The notes: a model not told the origin generated them from the sequence alone. 64,000 bases of DNA from Pyrrhosoma nymphula (GCA_963573305.1 OY754335.1:16035501-16099500), one strand, 5' to 3'; positions 37,381 to 48,599 are shown, counted from the first letter of the stretch. Numbers and translations: made by a program.

Positions 37381-39589
37381 AAAGTACATTCTTACATCCA
37401 GGCTTGAGCTAATAGCTGTTAGCAGAGAGCAGAAAGGAGTGTAGATATTAACCTCCCATTTACGAGTAAACATTACATTCCTAGAACATTCGCAAAATTA
37501 CTCAAGAACAGCGTGAATGCTTCGCGGCATAGCAGGTTGCTTACCGGTAATTCGTCCAGAAAAAATTGCAAACATATTAGAAATAAGCTCTTCATGAAAT
37601 GAAGAGAAACTCATCACCTAACTCAGTCGTGTAATAATGAAAGAGAACAGTCTTAGATCGAGGTATAATTAAAAGGAATCCATCTCATTGAAGCGGCCAC
37701 TAACAAGGCGAAGGTAAGAGAATTTAACTTCAATGAAGGATTAATGAAATAACAAAAATACTTAGTAAAGCTTCTAAAGCATTCGCTGTGAAGTACCTAC
37801 AATTAATACAGGGGAATGAGTAGTTTACAGGATGGAAAGATGATGTAAAGAAGGAAGACGACATATGATATACCTTAAATTGGTTGGTATATGAAATAGC
37901 ATTCTAGGTAAAATATTGCACATTTTATTTTGTTGTTTTATTTTAGCGTTCTTAGATCTGTTCACTAATTGTTTCTGACAGTTTGAGTTTCACCTTGAAT
38001 TGTTTATTCATGATATTAACAACAAACGGTCATTTCTTGCACATCACAGAGTTCAAGAAACAGTGGAGAAAGAAATAGATTTCTGATTTGAAATTTTCGA
38101 TTTAGACCGGGTCTGGAATTTCTCCGTCGCCGATAGTTTCTATAAAGATTCCTACATTGCTCACAGGGCTTCTAAATGTTGGGTGGAGTTTTGATATTCT
38201 GGAGACTCAAGAGACTAGTGTGGAGGAAGAAGTTTAAAGCATGTTTAAGAGAAGCTCTTAAACTTCTTTCTGGCATCAACATTCATTACTGTCGTTTTTT
38301 CCCAGTTTGATCAGATATTGTGAGATCCTTGGATAATTGATGTTGCCTAAGACAATATTTCTCCATAACGAAATTTTTATGCCATAATTTTAAAGGGAAA
38401 CTTTGCTTTTTCAAGAACTTTAAATCCAACTTAAAGAATATATTTAAGAACTACGCATCATATCATTATATTTTTCATTTGTATTATAAATATACAAGTT
38501 TTGGTGGAAACGTTTACATATCTGGATAATTTTGTGTTCTACTATAATTACCTCATGAGTAGACCTTTAACTATTTTTCAGCTTCAAATGCTTTCCAATT
38601 AATTTCACCTATTTGATGAAAAATATTTTTTTATTCAGTCAATTGCCATTCGTTACATCTCGTATCGATAATGTCTTTGTAAAAAATATTTTTTTTGACG
38701 GAGAAAACAGCATGAAACCAATTATTCTAAAAATGTTTTTTAATAATCCAAAATGTTTCATCTACTGAGCAATCACTATTCTCTTTTCATTCCAAAATTT
38801 ATACGAGGTTTCAGGGTTGGCTGCCTTTGATCTGCAGCAGTTTTAATTTTTAAAAGGATGTTTATATTTAAACAACTCCTCCACAAAATGACTACAGGGT
38901 TGACCAGGCTTCAAAACAACATTGAGGCCTTAAGCTCCACCGTAGGCTAGAGTGAGTTGACTGCACAAACCACTCCGATCCCGACGTTATATATCGTAAT
39001 TTATTCATTATCCGTTTTATTTACGCTATACGGAGAGTAGCAAGCCCTGTCATTCACTTTAGCCCCTTTGACAGCCACACAGCGTCCGTGAACAAAACGT
39101 GGTTCGATCCTAAGACTTCAGCTTTTAAAATGCAGAACCGTCGAATAAAAACACCAGTGGATCCGAATCAAAACGAAAGAAGAAATGACAGGATAGAGAA
39201 ACAAGAGGTCATGAAAGCCGCCTGAGGAACTCGTTATTGGGTTTCCAATTTTGTGCGGCTTCATAAGAGTCGAAATTGAATTTATTAATCATCCACATGA
39301 ATCTCAGTGTTATATAATTTACCATCTGCATACGCAAAAAATATTCTGCATTGCATTAAAATAAAAGCGTGAAGACCTCTCTGAAGTTAAACTAACAAAA
39401 CGAGGTGACATTTTATAACACAAACAATGGAAAATGTATTATACGAATAAACGCTCTGAAATTGTTATCGATACCACAGATTCAACACGGAAAATTTAAT
39501 ACTTAAAATTTTAATGAATACTCAACTACTGTATTACATGTGGAGCAGATCTTTGAGGGAGACAGATAATGTATATTGAATTACATTGA
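37381..39589. other. No recognised gene
   Basis: AT-rich sequence without ORFs above about 60 codons, RNA genes or bounded repeats that I can see. Confidence 0.45.
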
Positions 39590-39685
39590 TCAAAGATATA
39601 AAACATCTTTACGTTGGGTTTTATATATCTTTAAAAATATATATAAGATCCAACAAAGATATAAAAATATCTTTGTTGGGTCTTA
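39590..39685. repeat. Tandem pair of foldback hairpins
   Basis: The right-hand hairpin has 19-bp arms (39644-39662 and 39667-39685) with one mismatch and a 4-base AAAA loop; its stem reads AAGATCCAACAAAGATAT. The left-hand unit (39590-39625) is a diverged version of the same hairpin: CAAAGATATAAAACATCTTT then CGTTGGGTTTTA. The two units are in direct tandem. This could be a tiny MITE or transposon end; no target duplication was identified. Confidence 0.65.
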
Positions 39686-42464
39686 AAACTGTCATTGGAG
39701 GAGAATAAGGAACCCAAAGGTTGAATTGACTGATACTAGCAGCCATAAAATGCTTATCCAACAGTAGGGTAAATTAAAATATGGATTTTCAAATAAGATA
39801 TCATACTTGCCCATCAGATATTGGCGAGAATTATTTAGAATTATGCCCCATGTAGTGGAGTCACTCGCCCTACCATGGGAGAGGGGCATCATTGGTCTAC
39901 TTAAAGAATGTACCCTTTAGGCATGTAATACATCCACTGCATCCATGTTCCCCCGTATGTTTCAAGTAGCCACACCAATTTCACTGATATTTTTAATTTT
40001 GCCATTGATCATGACTGAAGTATTTCACATGACTTTAAGAAATTCCATCTAAAAAAGTCAAATCGTTAAAGTACTTGCTAGCACATGAAAGGTAATCGTT
40101 CATTCAAAGTTTAGGTTGACAAACATTTTATGGACTGTATTATGTTCCGTAATGATGAGTAGTTATGAGCTCCAATGTGACATCCTTATACGCATATGCT
40201 TCGCAAAATATTTCAGTCTCTTTTTTATTATTGATTCCCGTACGCATCAAAGAAATACATGCTCTACGAATATTTAACGATTAACTCCGTGTATCAAGTA
40301 ATTATCGGTAATTTAATAACCATTTTATTACTATACAATGTAAAAAATCAGTAAAATAAATAAATTTGTTCACAAGGACAAACAGGTATCCTTGAACGTT
40401 AATTAAAGCATGTTAAGCACCAGGACGTAGATGTTAATGTAATGATGAAATCAGTCGTTGTCCTCTCTGTACTCAATAATGACATGGAACCATGTTAATG
40501 GTAATGAAACCTTTGGAAATAATTTTTGAATAATGAACCTTGGATCAAATAATCACATCTAGGCACATGCCAGTTATTAGCATTGGGACTCTTATTAAGG
40601 TTCTTGAGTGGAGGCTACGGATGAAAGGTGGGGAAATATGTTAAAATGACTGAAGGAAAGAGTAATATGTGGAGGATAATTAAATGGAGAGATCAAAATT
40701 GGACGCTGACATTGTTTAGGGATAATATAATATACGAGAGGTGATAAAGAAGAGGAATTTGGACAAGCACACAAGAGCGAGGAAATAAATGGGGATTCTA
40801 GGAGGCATCAAGCTAGAAAGATGTGTAGGGCTAGAGTGCACCAAAGGAAATGTATTGGGAGGTAAGGCTAGAGCTGACTCTGCGAGAGGATAACTAGTAG
40901 ATACCATCCACAGAGCTATAAATAACTATTAATTACGAATATCGTGTTTCCTTCTGTAGCAGGAAAAAGAATGTGATTGGCTGAGGTTAGTCACAATATT
41001 TAGGTTGAACTGGACCAAATGTGTTGGAAGAAAAGGGAACTGATGGAGAAAAGATATACCAAATTAGGTAAAAATTAAGTTTAAAAAAATCATTGCGCAC
41101 ATAAAAGTGTAACTGAGCTGGCGGATTAACTAGAATGAATGTCCCATCCAGCACTTAAAAGGTAGGTTGTATTACGACTTTTAGAAAGTACTGAAGACGA
41201 GTTTTCTTTTAAAACCAACGAGATTGTTAAGGCACTGATTACCTCGGTGATTCGAAAAAAACAAACAATATAGGGAGATGTCTCTTTGGGCTCTTTTAAA
41301 GTTTTTTCAGACCAAGGAAGTTCGTCCGGCGGTTTCTGTAAACCACTATCAATCTGACTAAACCATTTATAAACTAAGCCATGTAAACTTATCAAACCAT
41401 CCATACGGTCAATTTATCCAATAATGGAGTTATTTTGGCCAAATACGGCTGTGCGTTAATTTCTCTCATTATTGCAATCGAAAGTTCATGACGAAAAGTA
41501 AATACTGATGATTATAAACTTTATGCTTAGAACATCAAGTTGGCAACAAAGCACTTCCGAAAAAGATTTTAGCGTGGCAAAATAGTACGCGGCCGAATTC
41601 GCTTTGATTGTGACGTCAATTTGCATTAAAAACGTTGCCCCGACGTTAAAAATGTAAAAGAACACAAAACAGTACTGTCTATTTACGTGACACACGTCGT
41701 TTTGGCGGGAAATAATTGGATCGTTACGCTATTTTTTTAAGATTATGAAATGTTTAATGAATTTTTTATTACGTTTGAGTTAATAAACGCTGAATTTAAA
41801 TTTCCTGCAAATTAATAACTTGTTCAGTACCCTATTACGCCGGAGAAAGTGAATGCTATGGAATATTGATTAACGTTGAACATTGAAATTATTTACGGAG
41901 CCCAATACACATTTAAGCTCAATTTGAATTGTCACGTGGACTAGGACTAAGTAAATCCTCTCTGATTTTCATAGTCTATTTTAGGTGAAATCTAAGCATA
42001 CGTGTACAAGAAAAATGGGTTTAATACTAATTTTTCCCTCGCACAATTCAAGCGCAGAACAGAACCAAAGTAAAGCATCTTCAATAAATGCAATATCTGG
42101 CAAATTAACTTGGTTGAATTGAGACATCATGAACCGTAATATTTCACACATTGATTGTGAAACCTTTGCCCGTTTCAAAGTTGCACATATGTTATTTTCA
42201 AGAAGACAACATAATGTTAATATGCATCAACCAATTTAAAAATGACATGTTCAATTCGATCAATCAAATCAATCACTTTTTTCATTGCAACTGATAAAAT
42301 AATGAGAGATGTCTCACCGGCCCTTAAACGCTCTCCGAATACCTCGCAAGTGTGGTGGTAAAAGACATCACTAAATTATTATTGTAAAGAAAATTGTTTG
42401 GATTCATTCAGTGTTTCTTACAACGCATATTTTCTACAAAACATGGTGGGATAGGAAAGAAAGT
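39686..42464. other. No recognised gene
   Basis: AT-rich with scattered ORFs of 60-92 codons on the minus strand (for example 41126-41404) that lack recognisable features. 40610-40900 is purine-rich on the plus strand. No RNA gene seen. Confidence 0.4.
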
Positions 42465-42745
42465 TGTGGCGGAGATTCGGAGAAGGCGTTGAAGATAGAT
42501 GGCGTGGGTGTTAAGAGGTGAGGGCTCGTTGGAAGAGGGCTATTGAGGAAAGAACGCTGGGGAAGCGACGAAGAGGAAGGAAGAGGATTGGAATTCTGTA
42601 TGACAGGAGACGAGACAGAGGGTTTGAGGAAGTTGGAGACCTGACGGCGAGTAAGTAGTGTGTAGGAAAGTGAGAAGATATCCCATAGTTGGGGACACTA
42701 GGGAAAGGACTGTCCAAAATCCTACCAATAATGATGATTTCAGAA
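42465..42745 (+). pseudogene. Non-LTR retrotransposon 3' terminal tail
   Basis: One plus-strand frame reads IEERTLGKRRRGRKRIGIL (about 42541-42597) then YDRRRDRGFEEVGDLTASK before a stop. This is the basic GKRRRGRKR segment and the final residues typical of the extreme C-terminus of RTE- and CR1-like polyproteins. The preceding sequence carries a degraded RW-HVLRG-like piece. Only the last about 90 codons survive. It belongs to a different subfamily from the 280-650, 36567 and 57050 copies, because the terminal block differs. Confidence 0.65.
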
Positions 42746-43399
42746 ACTTTATCGGTATGGAGGTAGCACACACGTTACTTCAGATTATAATTATTTTATT
42801 AGGGTTATCTACCGGTTAAAGTAGGCAGTGAGTAAAAATCCTATACTGTTTTACCGGTACCTATCTTCTTACACGATTCCTTTCTTCATCTCAGCGTACG
42901 TCCTACTTCTTTTCATCCCATCCATAAAGCCCGTTCTCTCTCCTCACTTTTCCCGCTTGCCCACCATTCTCTCATCTATCACGGACTTAAACTTCCTTTC
43001 GCCTAGCATTAATTACTCAGAACCCCTTACTGTGCATCCTCCTTATTTCATCCAGAAGTTTCCTCTCTTCACCTACCGTACCTAGCACACCCTGGTTTGC
43101 CTTCCTCTCCATACACCATTTTCTCCGCTCTCCTTCACAACCATATATCAAACGCCTGCAGTATATTATCGTATTCCTTTTTTATAGTGGAACATCATAA
43201 ATTTATTAAGTATCTATAAATTTAAAAATAACGTATTTAAATGTGCATAAATTACTCTGATTTGAACATTAAAACAAATTGTCGGCGCCAGCCCTCACAC
43301 GCCCGTGGGATACCACATAGAAGTGGTGGTGAAAGAAAACGTTTTAACGAAATTATTCACGAACAACTTATCAAGTTTTTTTTCTAATATTACATTTAT
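42746..43399. other. No recognised gene
   Basis: AT-rich and partly pyrimidine-biased (42860-43130), with an 85-codon ORF at 42828-43085 that reflects the bias. Confidence 0.4.
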
Positions 43400-43745
43400 C
43401 TTCAGCCTGGAGCAGTAAATAGTCGTACGTGTAGCTGTAGTGGAGAGAGAGAGGGGGGAACAGTGGGGGTGTAATAGGGGAGAGAGGTGTCAAGAGGTGA
43501 CCGGAAGAGAACAGTGGGGGCATTAGGCGCCGCCGCGGCGGCGCGCTGTAGAAAAAAGGATGTGTGGGAGGATAGAAAGGAGTCTGGGCAAATGGTGAAG
43601 TGTGTATGGGCCGTGGGTAAACTCCTTGGGAACAGGGCCCGACAGTTCAAGAGAGACGGCTCGGTGTCGTGTCTGCTGCAGAGCAAACAAGCCGAGGCCG
43701 TCGGTGAGGTGGGAAAGGGACGGCAGCAGGGCTTCACATGATTAA
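43400..43745. other. GC-rich island with an 18-bp perfect palindrome
   Basis: A short GC/CpG-rich block in AT-rich surroundings. At 43527-43544 it contains the perfect palindrome GCGCCGCCGCGGCGGCGC. ORFs of 84 (+) and 111 (-) codons overlap here; the plus one has an Ala run coded by the palindrome. No domain is recognised. It may be an isolated CpG island or a first exon, but neither can be shown. Confidence 0.3.
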
Positions 43746-44001
43746 TTTTATAACCTAGGCAATAAATATGAAGACAAATGGATGGGACAAGGAAGGTGAA
43801 ATCACCCCTATCCTGTGCCAGCGCACGAGGCAGTCACGTGATTATAACCCCCGAATGTAGCGATATAGCAAAAGATGAGGACGCGTATGAAAAATGTAAA
43901 TTAGCGTATACAATAATATAGTATAATAGCATAAAGTGTAGAAAATATGTCATCAATGAATTGGTGCCAGGTGATAACAAGGCCTGGTTTTATAATATCT
44001 G

Positions 44002-44005
<4 letters not shown>

Positions 44006-44096
<91 letters not shown>
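44006..44096. repeat. (AT)n microsatellite, about 90 bp
   Basis: Uninterrupted AT dinucleotides directly abutting the left arm of the 129-bp inverted repeat. It is the first of several (TA)n tracts between 44.0 and 45.4 kb; the others are at 44399-44454, about 44496-44549, 44843-44881, about 45053-45084 and 45271-45380. Confidence 0.95.
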
Positions 44097-44099
<3 letters not shown>

Positions 44100-44357
44100 T
44101 TGCCACAGGTGGGGCGGAAATAAATATAGAAACACAAAAAGAAGAACACTCACACACTATACGTTCTGATATTTCGACAGCCGAAAAGCTGCCTTTCTCA
44201 CAGAAGGAAGGATACAGAATCATTATCAGATTCTGTATCCTTCCTTCTGTGAGAAAGGCAGCTTTTCGGCTGTCGAAATATCAGAACGTATAGTGTGTGA
44301 GTGTTCTTCTTTTTGTGTTTCTATATTTATTTCCGCCCCACCTGTGGCAAAGTTTAT
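44093..44357. repeat. Perfect 129-bp inverted repeat with 7-nt loop (head-to-head dimer)
   Basis: The left arm (44093-44221) and right arm (44229-44357) are exact reverse complements by eye, separated only by ATTATCA. Read from the centre outwards each arm has CTGTGAGA followed by a stem-loop of GCAGC pairing with GCTGT and then CGAAAT, a degraded hammerhead-like layout. Next come GTGTGAGTGTTCTTC and TTTGTGTTTCTATATTTATT, then a GC-richer end next to (AT)n on the left side. The order matches the dimers at 45081-45240 and 45381-45474. Identity of the arms implies recent origin or gene conversion. A long perfect hairpin like this is unstable in cloning, so assembly artefact must also be considered. 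Confidence 0.95.
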
Positions 44358-44397
44358 TTTTATTTAAATTATCGCGTGTGTGATTTTCCACGAACTC

Positions 44398-44398
<1 letters not shown>

Positions 44399-44454
<56 letters not shown>
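44399..44454. repeat. (TA)n microsatellite, about 56 bp
   Basis: Uninterrupted TA tract just before the 33-bp inverted repeat. Confidence 0.95.
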
Positions 44455-44456
<2 letters not shown>

Positions 44457-44491
44457 CTAAAAGGCGGTGTGTGAGTGAGTGAACGAAATAA

Positions 44492-44551
<60 letters not shown>

Positions 44552-44580
44552 CGTTCACTCACTCACACACCGCCTTTTAG
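44457..44580. repeat. 33-bp perfect inverted repeat with an (AT)n loop
   Basis: Arms 44457-44489 and 44548-44580 are exact reverse complements (CTAAAAGGCGG, then GTGTGAGTGAGTG, then AACGAAAT). The 58-base spacer is almost entirely AT/TA. Here the microsatellite sits inside the palindrome, unlike the neighbouring palindromes where it lies outside. The whole unit could fold into one continuous hairpin because the spacer is itself self-complementary. Confidence 0.93.
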
Positions 44581-44700
44581 GCGAATAAATATATAATAAT
44601 TTGAACAGAAGGTGAAAGAAAGAGATAGGAAACATGTAACTAAAATTGGACGAAGACACTGGTGATTTGGAAGATGGTACAGCCGAGAAATCAGAGGGTA
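44581..44700 (+). repeat. Diverged tandem repeat pair (second copy about 44893-45040)
   Basis: The segment starting GCGAATAAAT at 44581 and one starting at about 44915 share, in order, GCGAATAAAT, a GATAGGAA block, a GGACGAA-ACAC block and a GAAGAT block. Both are preceded by AAAGGCG or its complement and lie downstream of a (TA)n tract. They look like two diverged copies of one short element body. No coding capacity. Confidence 0.5.
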
Positions 44701-44707
44701 AAAATGT

Positions 44708-44779
44708 GCCGTGACCGGGACTCGAACCCGGAACCTCCCGATTTCGCGCCGAGTGCTCTACCAGTTGAGCTATCAGGAC
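44708..44779 (-). tRNA. tRNA-like gene (pseudo-tRNA or SINE head), 72 nt
   Basis: The minus strand folds as a near-complete cloverleaf: acceptor GTCCTGA/TCACGGC with one C-C mismatch and one T-G pair; D arm GCTC-AACTGGTA-GAGC; anticodon arm CTCGG-CGCGAAA-TCGGG; T arm CCGGG-TTCGAGT-CCCGG. Boxes A and B are good and a T5 run follows the 3' end, a polymerase III terminator. The anticodon loop has G instead of the universal U33, and the bases at 34-36 would be CGA. This, with the acceptor mismatch, argues for a pseudo-tRNA or the head of a tRNA-derived SINE. Its neighbours are microsatellites and foldback repeats, which also favours a mobile origin. Confidence 0.7.
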
Positions 44780-44841
44780 ACTTAGGTTTACCATGATTTC
44801 GGCTGGGGCTTATAACAAAGAATACCCCTTCAAGCTTAAGA

Positions 44842-44842
<1 letters not shown>

Positions 44843-44881
<39 letters not shown>
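44843..44881. repeat. (TA)n microsatellite, about 39 bp
   Basis: Uninterrupted TA tract just upstream, in minus orientation, of the tRNA-like gene. Confidence 0.93.
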
Positions 44882-44883
<2 letters not shown>

Positions 44884-45049
44884 TCATCCATTCGAAAATC
44901 AGACGCTCAAAGGCGCGAATAAATTCATACAATCATAGGAAATGGAAAGGGATAGGAACACATAAAAGGACGAACACAGGGTTTGGTGGGGAAGATGAAA
45001 ATATGTCGAATCCAGACAGAAAAAATTTCACCTTACCCAGGATAGGAGT

Positions 45050-45080
<31 letters not shown>

Positions 45081-45089
<9 letters not shown>

Positions 45090-45240
45090 ATGCCAAGAGG
45101 GTGGCCGATAAAAATATACACATGGAAAAAAGAACACTTACAAATAAAACTTCCTACTAAAAAAAGGAAGTTTTTATTTGTAAGTGTTCTTTTTTCCGTG
45201 TGTATATTTTTATCGGCCACCCTCTTGGCATATTGTATAT
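45081..45240. repeat. 75-bp near-perfect inverted repeat with 9-nt loop (head-to-head dimer)
   Basis: Arms 45081-45155 and 45165-45240 are reverse complements apart from one substitution (CATGTG against CGTGTG) and one extra T. The loop is ACTAAAAAA. From the centre outwards each arm reads AGGAAG, T-rich, TTGTAAGTGTTCTTTTTT, GTGTATATTTTTATCGGCC, then a short unique end. The left arm abuts an (AT)n tract of about 32 bp (45053-45084). The order matches the right arm of the 44093-44357 repeat without the hammerhead-like part. Confidence 0.93.
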
Positions 45241-45266
45241 TTATCACCCGAGTGATTCTCCTGGAA

Positions 45267-45474
<208 letters not shown>

Positions 45475-45536
45475 ATATTATTGGGATATATATTGAGAAA
45501 CCTTAGTGAGGTATAATTTTAAATAAACTGCTTTGT

Positions 45537-45764
45537 GTGTTGCCTTTCCTTTTTTATAACGATGAAAGCCTGGAAGAAATTCAAACGACAAAGGTATACC
45601 GGCATGGTAATAAAATAGAAATCAGTGACGCAGAATTTGAATCGGAGGAAAAGAACCCGAACGCACTTTTTTATTGGACTATCCAAAGCATTTTAGACAA
45701 ACAGACTACAGCACATTCTGCGGAAACCAGCACAAAAAGAAAACAAATAAGCGGATATACCTAG
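45537..45764 (+). CDS. 75-codon ORF of ordinary composition, unrecognised
   Basis: The translation is polar and acidic-to-basic (for example ISDAEFESEEKNPN near residues 28-41, then TSTKRKQISGYT at the C-terminus), unlike the low-complexity frames around it. No start context, signal peptide or domain is evident. It lies right after the palindromic array, so it could be a piece of a transposable element or chance. Confidence 0.18.
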   Translation: MLPFLFYNDESLEEIQTTKVYRHGNKIEISDAEFESEEKNPNALFYWTIQSILDKQTTAHSAETSTKRKQISGYT

Positions 45765-45765
45765 C

Positions 45766-47390
45766 AAGCTGAAAGGTGATTCATTTACAAAAACCTAATC
45801 TGGAGCCGTCCCAGCGTTCCATCCTGCGGAAACCTATAGTGAAAAATCCCGGAACGAAAGGTGGGCCTTTCGTTTTTTTTATTCTCTCCGGGTAACCATT
45901 GTTAATATGGAACAATCGAGGGCAATCTGCCGGCGGAAACCTCAAAAAAAATAACATCCCTATCCACCCCAGCCCGACCGAAAAACCTCCCCCTATTTTT
46001 TACGGGTTTCCCAGGGACTCACCCTTTTTCACATCAAATCACCAACCCCCACACATAGGGCTCACACAGGGGTTTGAAAAGGAGTCAAGAGGGACACACA
46101 AGGGAGAAGGGATGAAAGTATCCATTGGTCCGATCTCAATGCCTATGTCACCAACCTTTACCCCTCTTCTCCTCTTTCGCCAATCTTCCGACCCATCCCC
46201 ACCCCCTTATCCCTCGCCCACACACCAGCTCGACCCCATCAACGCCAAACACTTTGCATAAGCCCCCTTCCAACGAACAAACGACCGTTAATGACCTCAT
46301 GCGTTGATACCGCCTCCGATTTCTTTTTTTGTCCCGACCCATCTCCATTCTCCCCCCCCCCCTATGCTACTCCTCTGATCCCTCTCGCCCTTCCTTCTCT
46401 CCACAGCATCCCTCCGCTTTCCTCCCCGAACCGAGTGACATTCTTTTCCTGGCTTTAATTCTTTTTTTTTCTTTTTTTTCATCCTTTCTATTCCGAGCGT
46501 GCGATAGAGAGGGGGGAATATTGGCGGAGACGGAAGCCTCACGCGCGTCCGTTTCCATGGTAATCAGCCATTGTTCGTCATAAACCGACCTTCCTGGCGA
46601 TGAGACGAGAGAGTTGGTGAAACGGAGAAGAAGAGTAATAAAAAAAGGTGGAATAATATGAGAGACAGAAGGAAGGGGAAAGGGATTGGTAGAGAGACAG
46701 GTAGGGAAATATATTTTGGAAAAAATAAAGAGGTAAGAAATATGGGAGAAGATTGGAGGCGCTTGAGATGTGAGTTTGGAGGGGTGCAATTAGCCGAGAG
46801 GAAGACGTAGTAGGAAGACCTTGGCTCGGTGGGTATTGAGAAAACTGGTGGAGGAGATTAGGAGATGGCAGCATAGGTGGATGGGACTCTCAATGGGGTA
46901 TGTAGGTCGTGATGAAAGCGAGGATGATGGATAAGGAGGGAAGAGGAAATAATTCACTAGCCTTCATGGTCGGGATGAAGAGGGATCGGACGTATACCAG
47001 GCTGAAGAGGGAAAGAGACGAGCCTGCGGTTATTGAAGATATATTCCATATAAATTTATTACCATATTTTATATTCACCGGTAGATCACATCTTAAAACG
47101 GACAAGAGGGGAATCGGTGGAAGAAGAGCGGGGAATTTTAGATGCAGTGAAAGAGAATGAGAGGCAAGAAGAGTTAAGGATGAGGATCAGTAAGGTTATG
47201 AATAGTGATTAAAGACAGTGTATTTAAATGGACCCAGGAATATTTAGATCGGAAGCTAGGCAGGGACTATACTTGATCATATTCATTATTAAAACACCAT
47301 GAAGGAAAAAGTATTATCCATTAAAAGTGGAGCTCGTTTGAGAGCGGACAAGATGAGTAATGTAAGAAACCTATGCTTGTTTATGAGAAT
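45766..47390. other. Pyrimidine-rich tract switching to purine-rich; no recognised gene
   Basis: The plus strand is CT-rich from about 46160 to 46500 and then purine-rich from about 46580 to 47000, with a sharp switch near 46560. Overlapping open frames (up to 140 codons, 46367-46789, -) follow the bias. No domain is recognised. The region 46900-47390 has mixed composition and may include degraded upstream parts of the following retroelement. Confidence 0.45.
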
Positions 47391-47745
47391 GGACGGTTAG
47401 ACGGAGAGATTAACCACATGATCATGTCAGGCCTGAGCAGTTTTAAAAGGATGTGAGGCCATTTATGTGACCGGAAAATTTGAAATCCGGTAAAGAAGTG
47501 TCTATGATCGTGGTGAGGCCTGCCACGGCATATGCCATTGAAACCTGACTAGGGAAGCAGACTCAATAAAAAGGGAAAAATATTGCAGAAACGGATGTTT
47601 AGGTGAATGATGGGGAAGTTAAGAAGAGATACAGAAAAATGATAGCAAAAGGATTGCTCGTACGGTTTAGGTAGTGGAAGTACCGAAGTAGACTCAAGAA
47701 CGAAAAGAGCAGAAGGATGACCAAAAAGGAGATGTAAATACTGTA
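47391..47745 (+). pseudogene. Non-LTR retrotransposon tail, copy A of an adjacent pair
   Basis: A single plus-strand frame starts GRLDGEINHMIMSG (47391) and continues through LCDRKI (about 47463). A shifted frame then reads VVRPATAYAIET (from about 47511), and KRMFR-MMG follows near 47589. This is the conserved DGEINHRI / LCDRKI / VVRPAMLYGxETW / RMLRWMxG order found after the RT palm in many RTE-like elements. Several stops and frameshifts interrupt it. Another, different tail starts within about 60 bases downstream. Confidence 0.75.
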
Positions 47746-47759
47746 TATTCATAAGATCG

Positions 47760-48330
47760 TTAGAATTCGGTACAAAAAGGCTGTTACTGCACTCTAAGAA
47801 GATTCATCTGGAAACAAGAAAGCAATACGTCAAAGCCTACAAATGGAGCGTGAACTCTTTGGGCATGGGAGTTGAGGTATCAGAAAAGGAGACCATAAAG
47901 GAATGGAAACTTTGGAGACATGCCATTGGAGAAGGATGCTCAAGATCAAATTGAAAGATATAATGAAAAAAATGAAGAATAAAGATGAGCAGAAGAAACA
48001 GATTTGGAATTCTCCAAGTCAAAGAAGAACCGGGTGGAATGCACCCGCTTTAGAGTATAATGGATTTGTTAGAAATAGCGCTGAACGAAGAATATAAGGA
48101 AGGATTCCAAGAAAAAGATCAAGGGGTAAATCCACACTCTTAAAAAAAAAGGCTGTAACAATGGAGAATAAAAATGCCGAATAAAAAGGTTTGTAACATT
48201 GTAACAAAGGAGAATTGCCAAGTTGCAATTGAATTAGAGATATGCAGATAAGATTGGAGGGCTGCAGTCAACCAATCATAGGTTGAAACACTCATGACTG
48301 AAAACTCAAGGAGAAGGGAATACGCAAGGA
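47760..48330 (+). pseudogene. Non-LTR retrotransposon tail, copy B of an adjacent pair
   Basis: The piece starts with a KxxYVKAYKWSV block (47829-47852), then METLETCHWRRMLKIKLK (47903) and a HNGFVRN-like piece (about 48055). A degraded terminal block follows, reading WRAAVNQS and VETLMTENSRR near 48260-48310. The last block resembles the ends of the copies at 280-650 and 57050-57265. Frameshifts and stops are frequent. Its closeness to copy A, with repeated homologous blocks, suggests one element inserted beside or into the other. Confidence 0.7.
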
Positions 48331-48564
48331 GGATGTCCAAGATAGCGAAAGTGGACCTTAACAATAGGGGATAAGCAAAAGGAAAAGAGGGAGAAGAGGA
48401 GGCAGGGAAATATATTCAGAAGAAAGGGAGGAAGCATGTGTGGGTGGGAATGGCGTTCAAATCCAGCGGAGGAGAAGAGGTGAGAGGAGCAAGGCGGACG
48501 CGAAGGAGACGCTATACAGTTGGGTTCTCCTACATTGGCAACAATCAGGTCTGATTGGGTATCG

Positions 48565-48599
<35 letters not shown>

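Noticed and set aside
40610..40920. Purine-rich stretch as another retrotransposon tail
   Set aside because: No frame gave the conserved tail blocks in order; the basic residues come from purine richness.
44555..44891. Minus ORFs with STGRALGAKSGGSGFESR-like peptide
   Set aside because: This is the well-known translation of a tRNA-like gene in the wrong context, not a protein.
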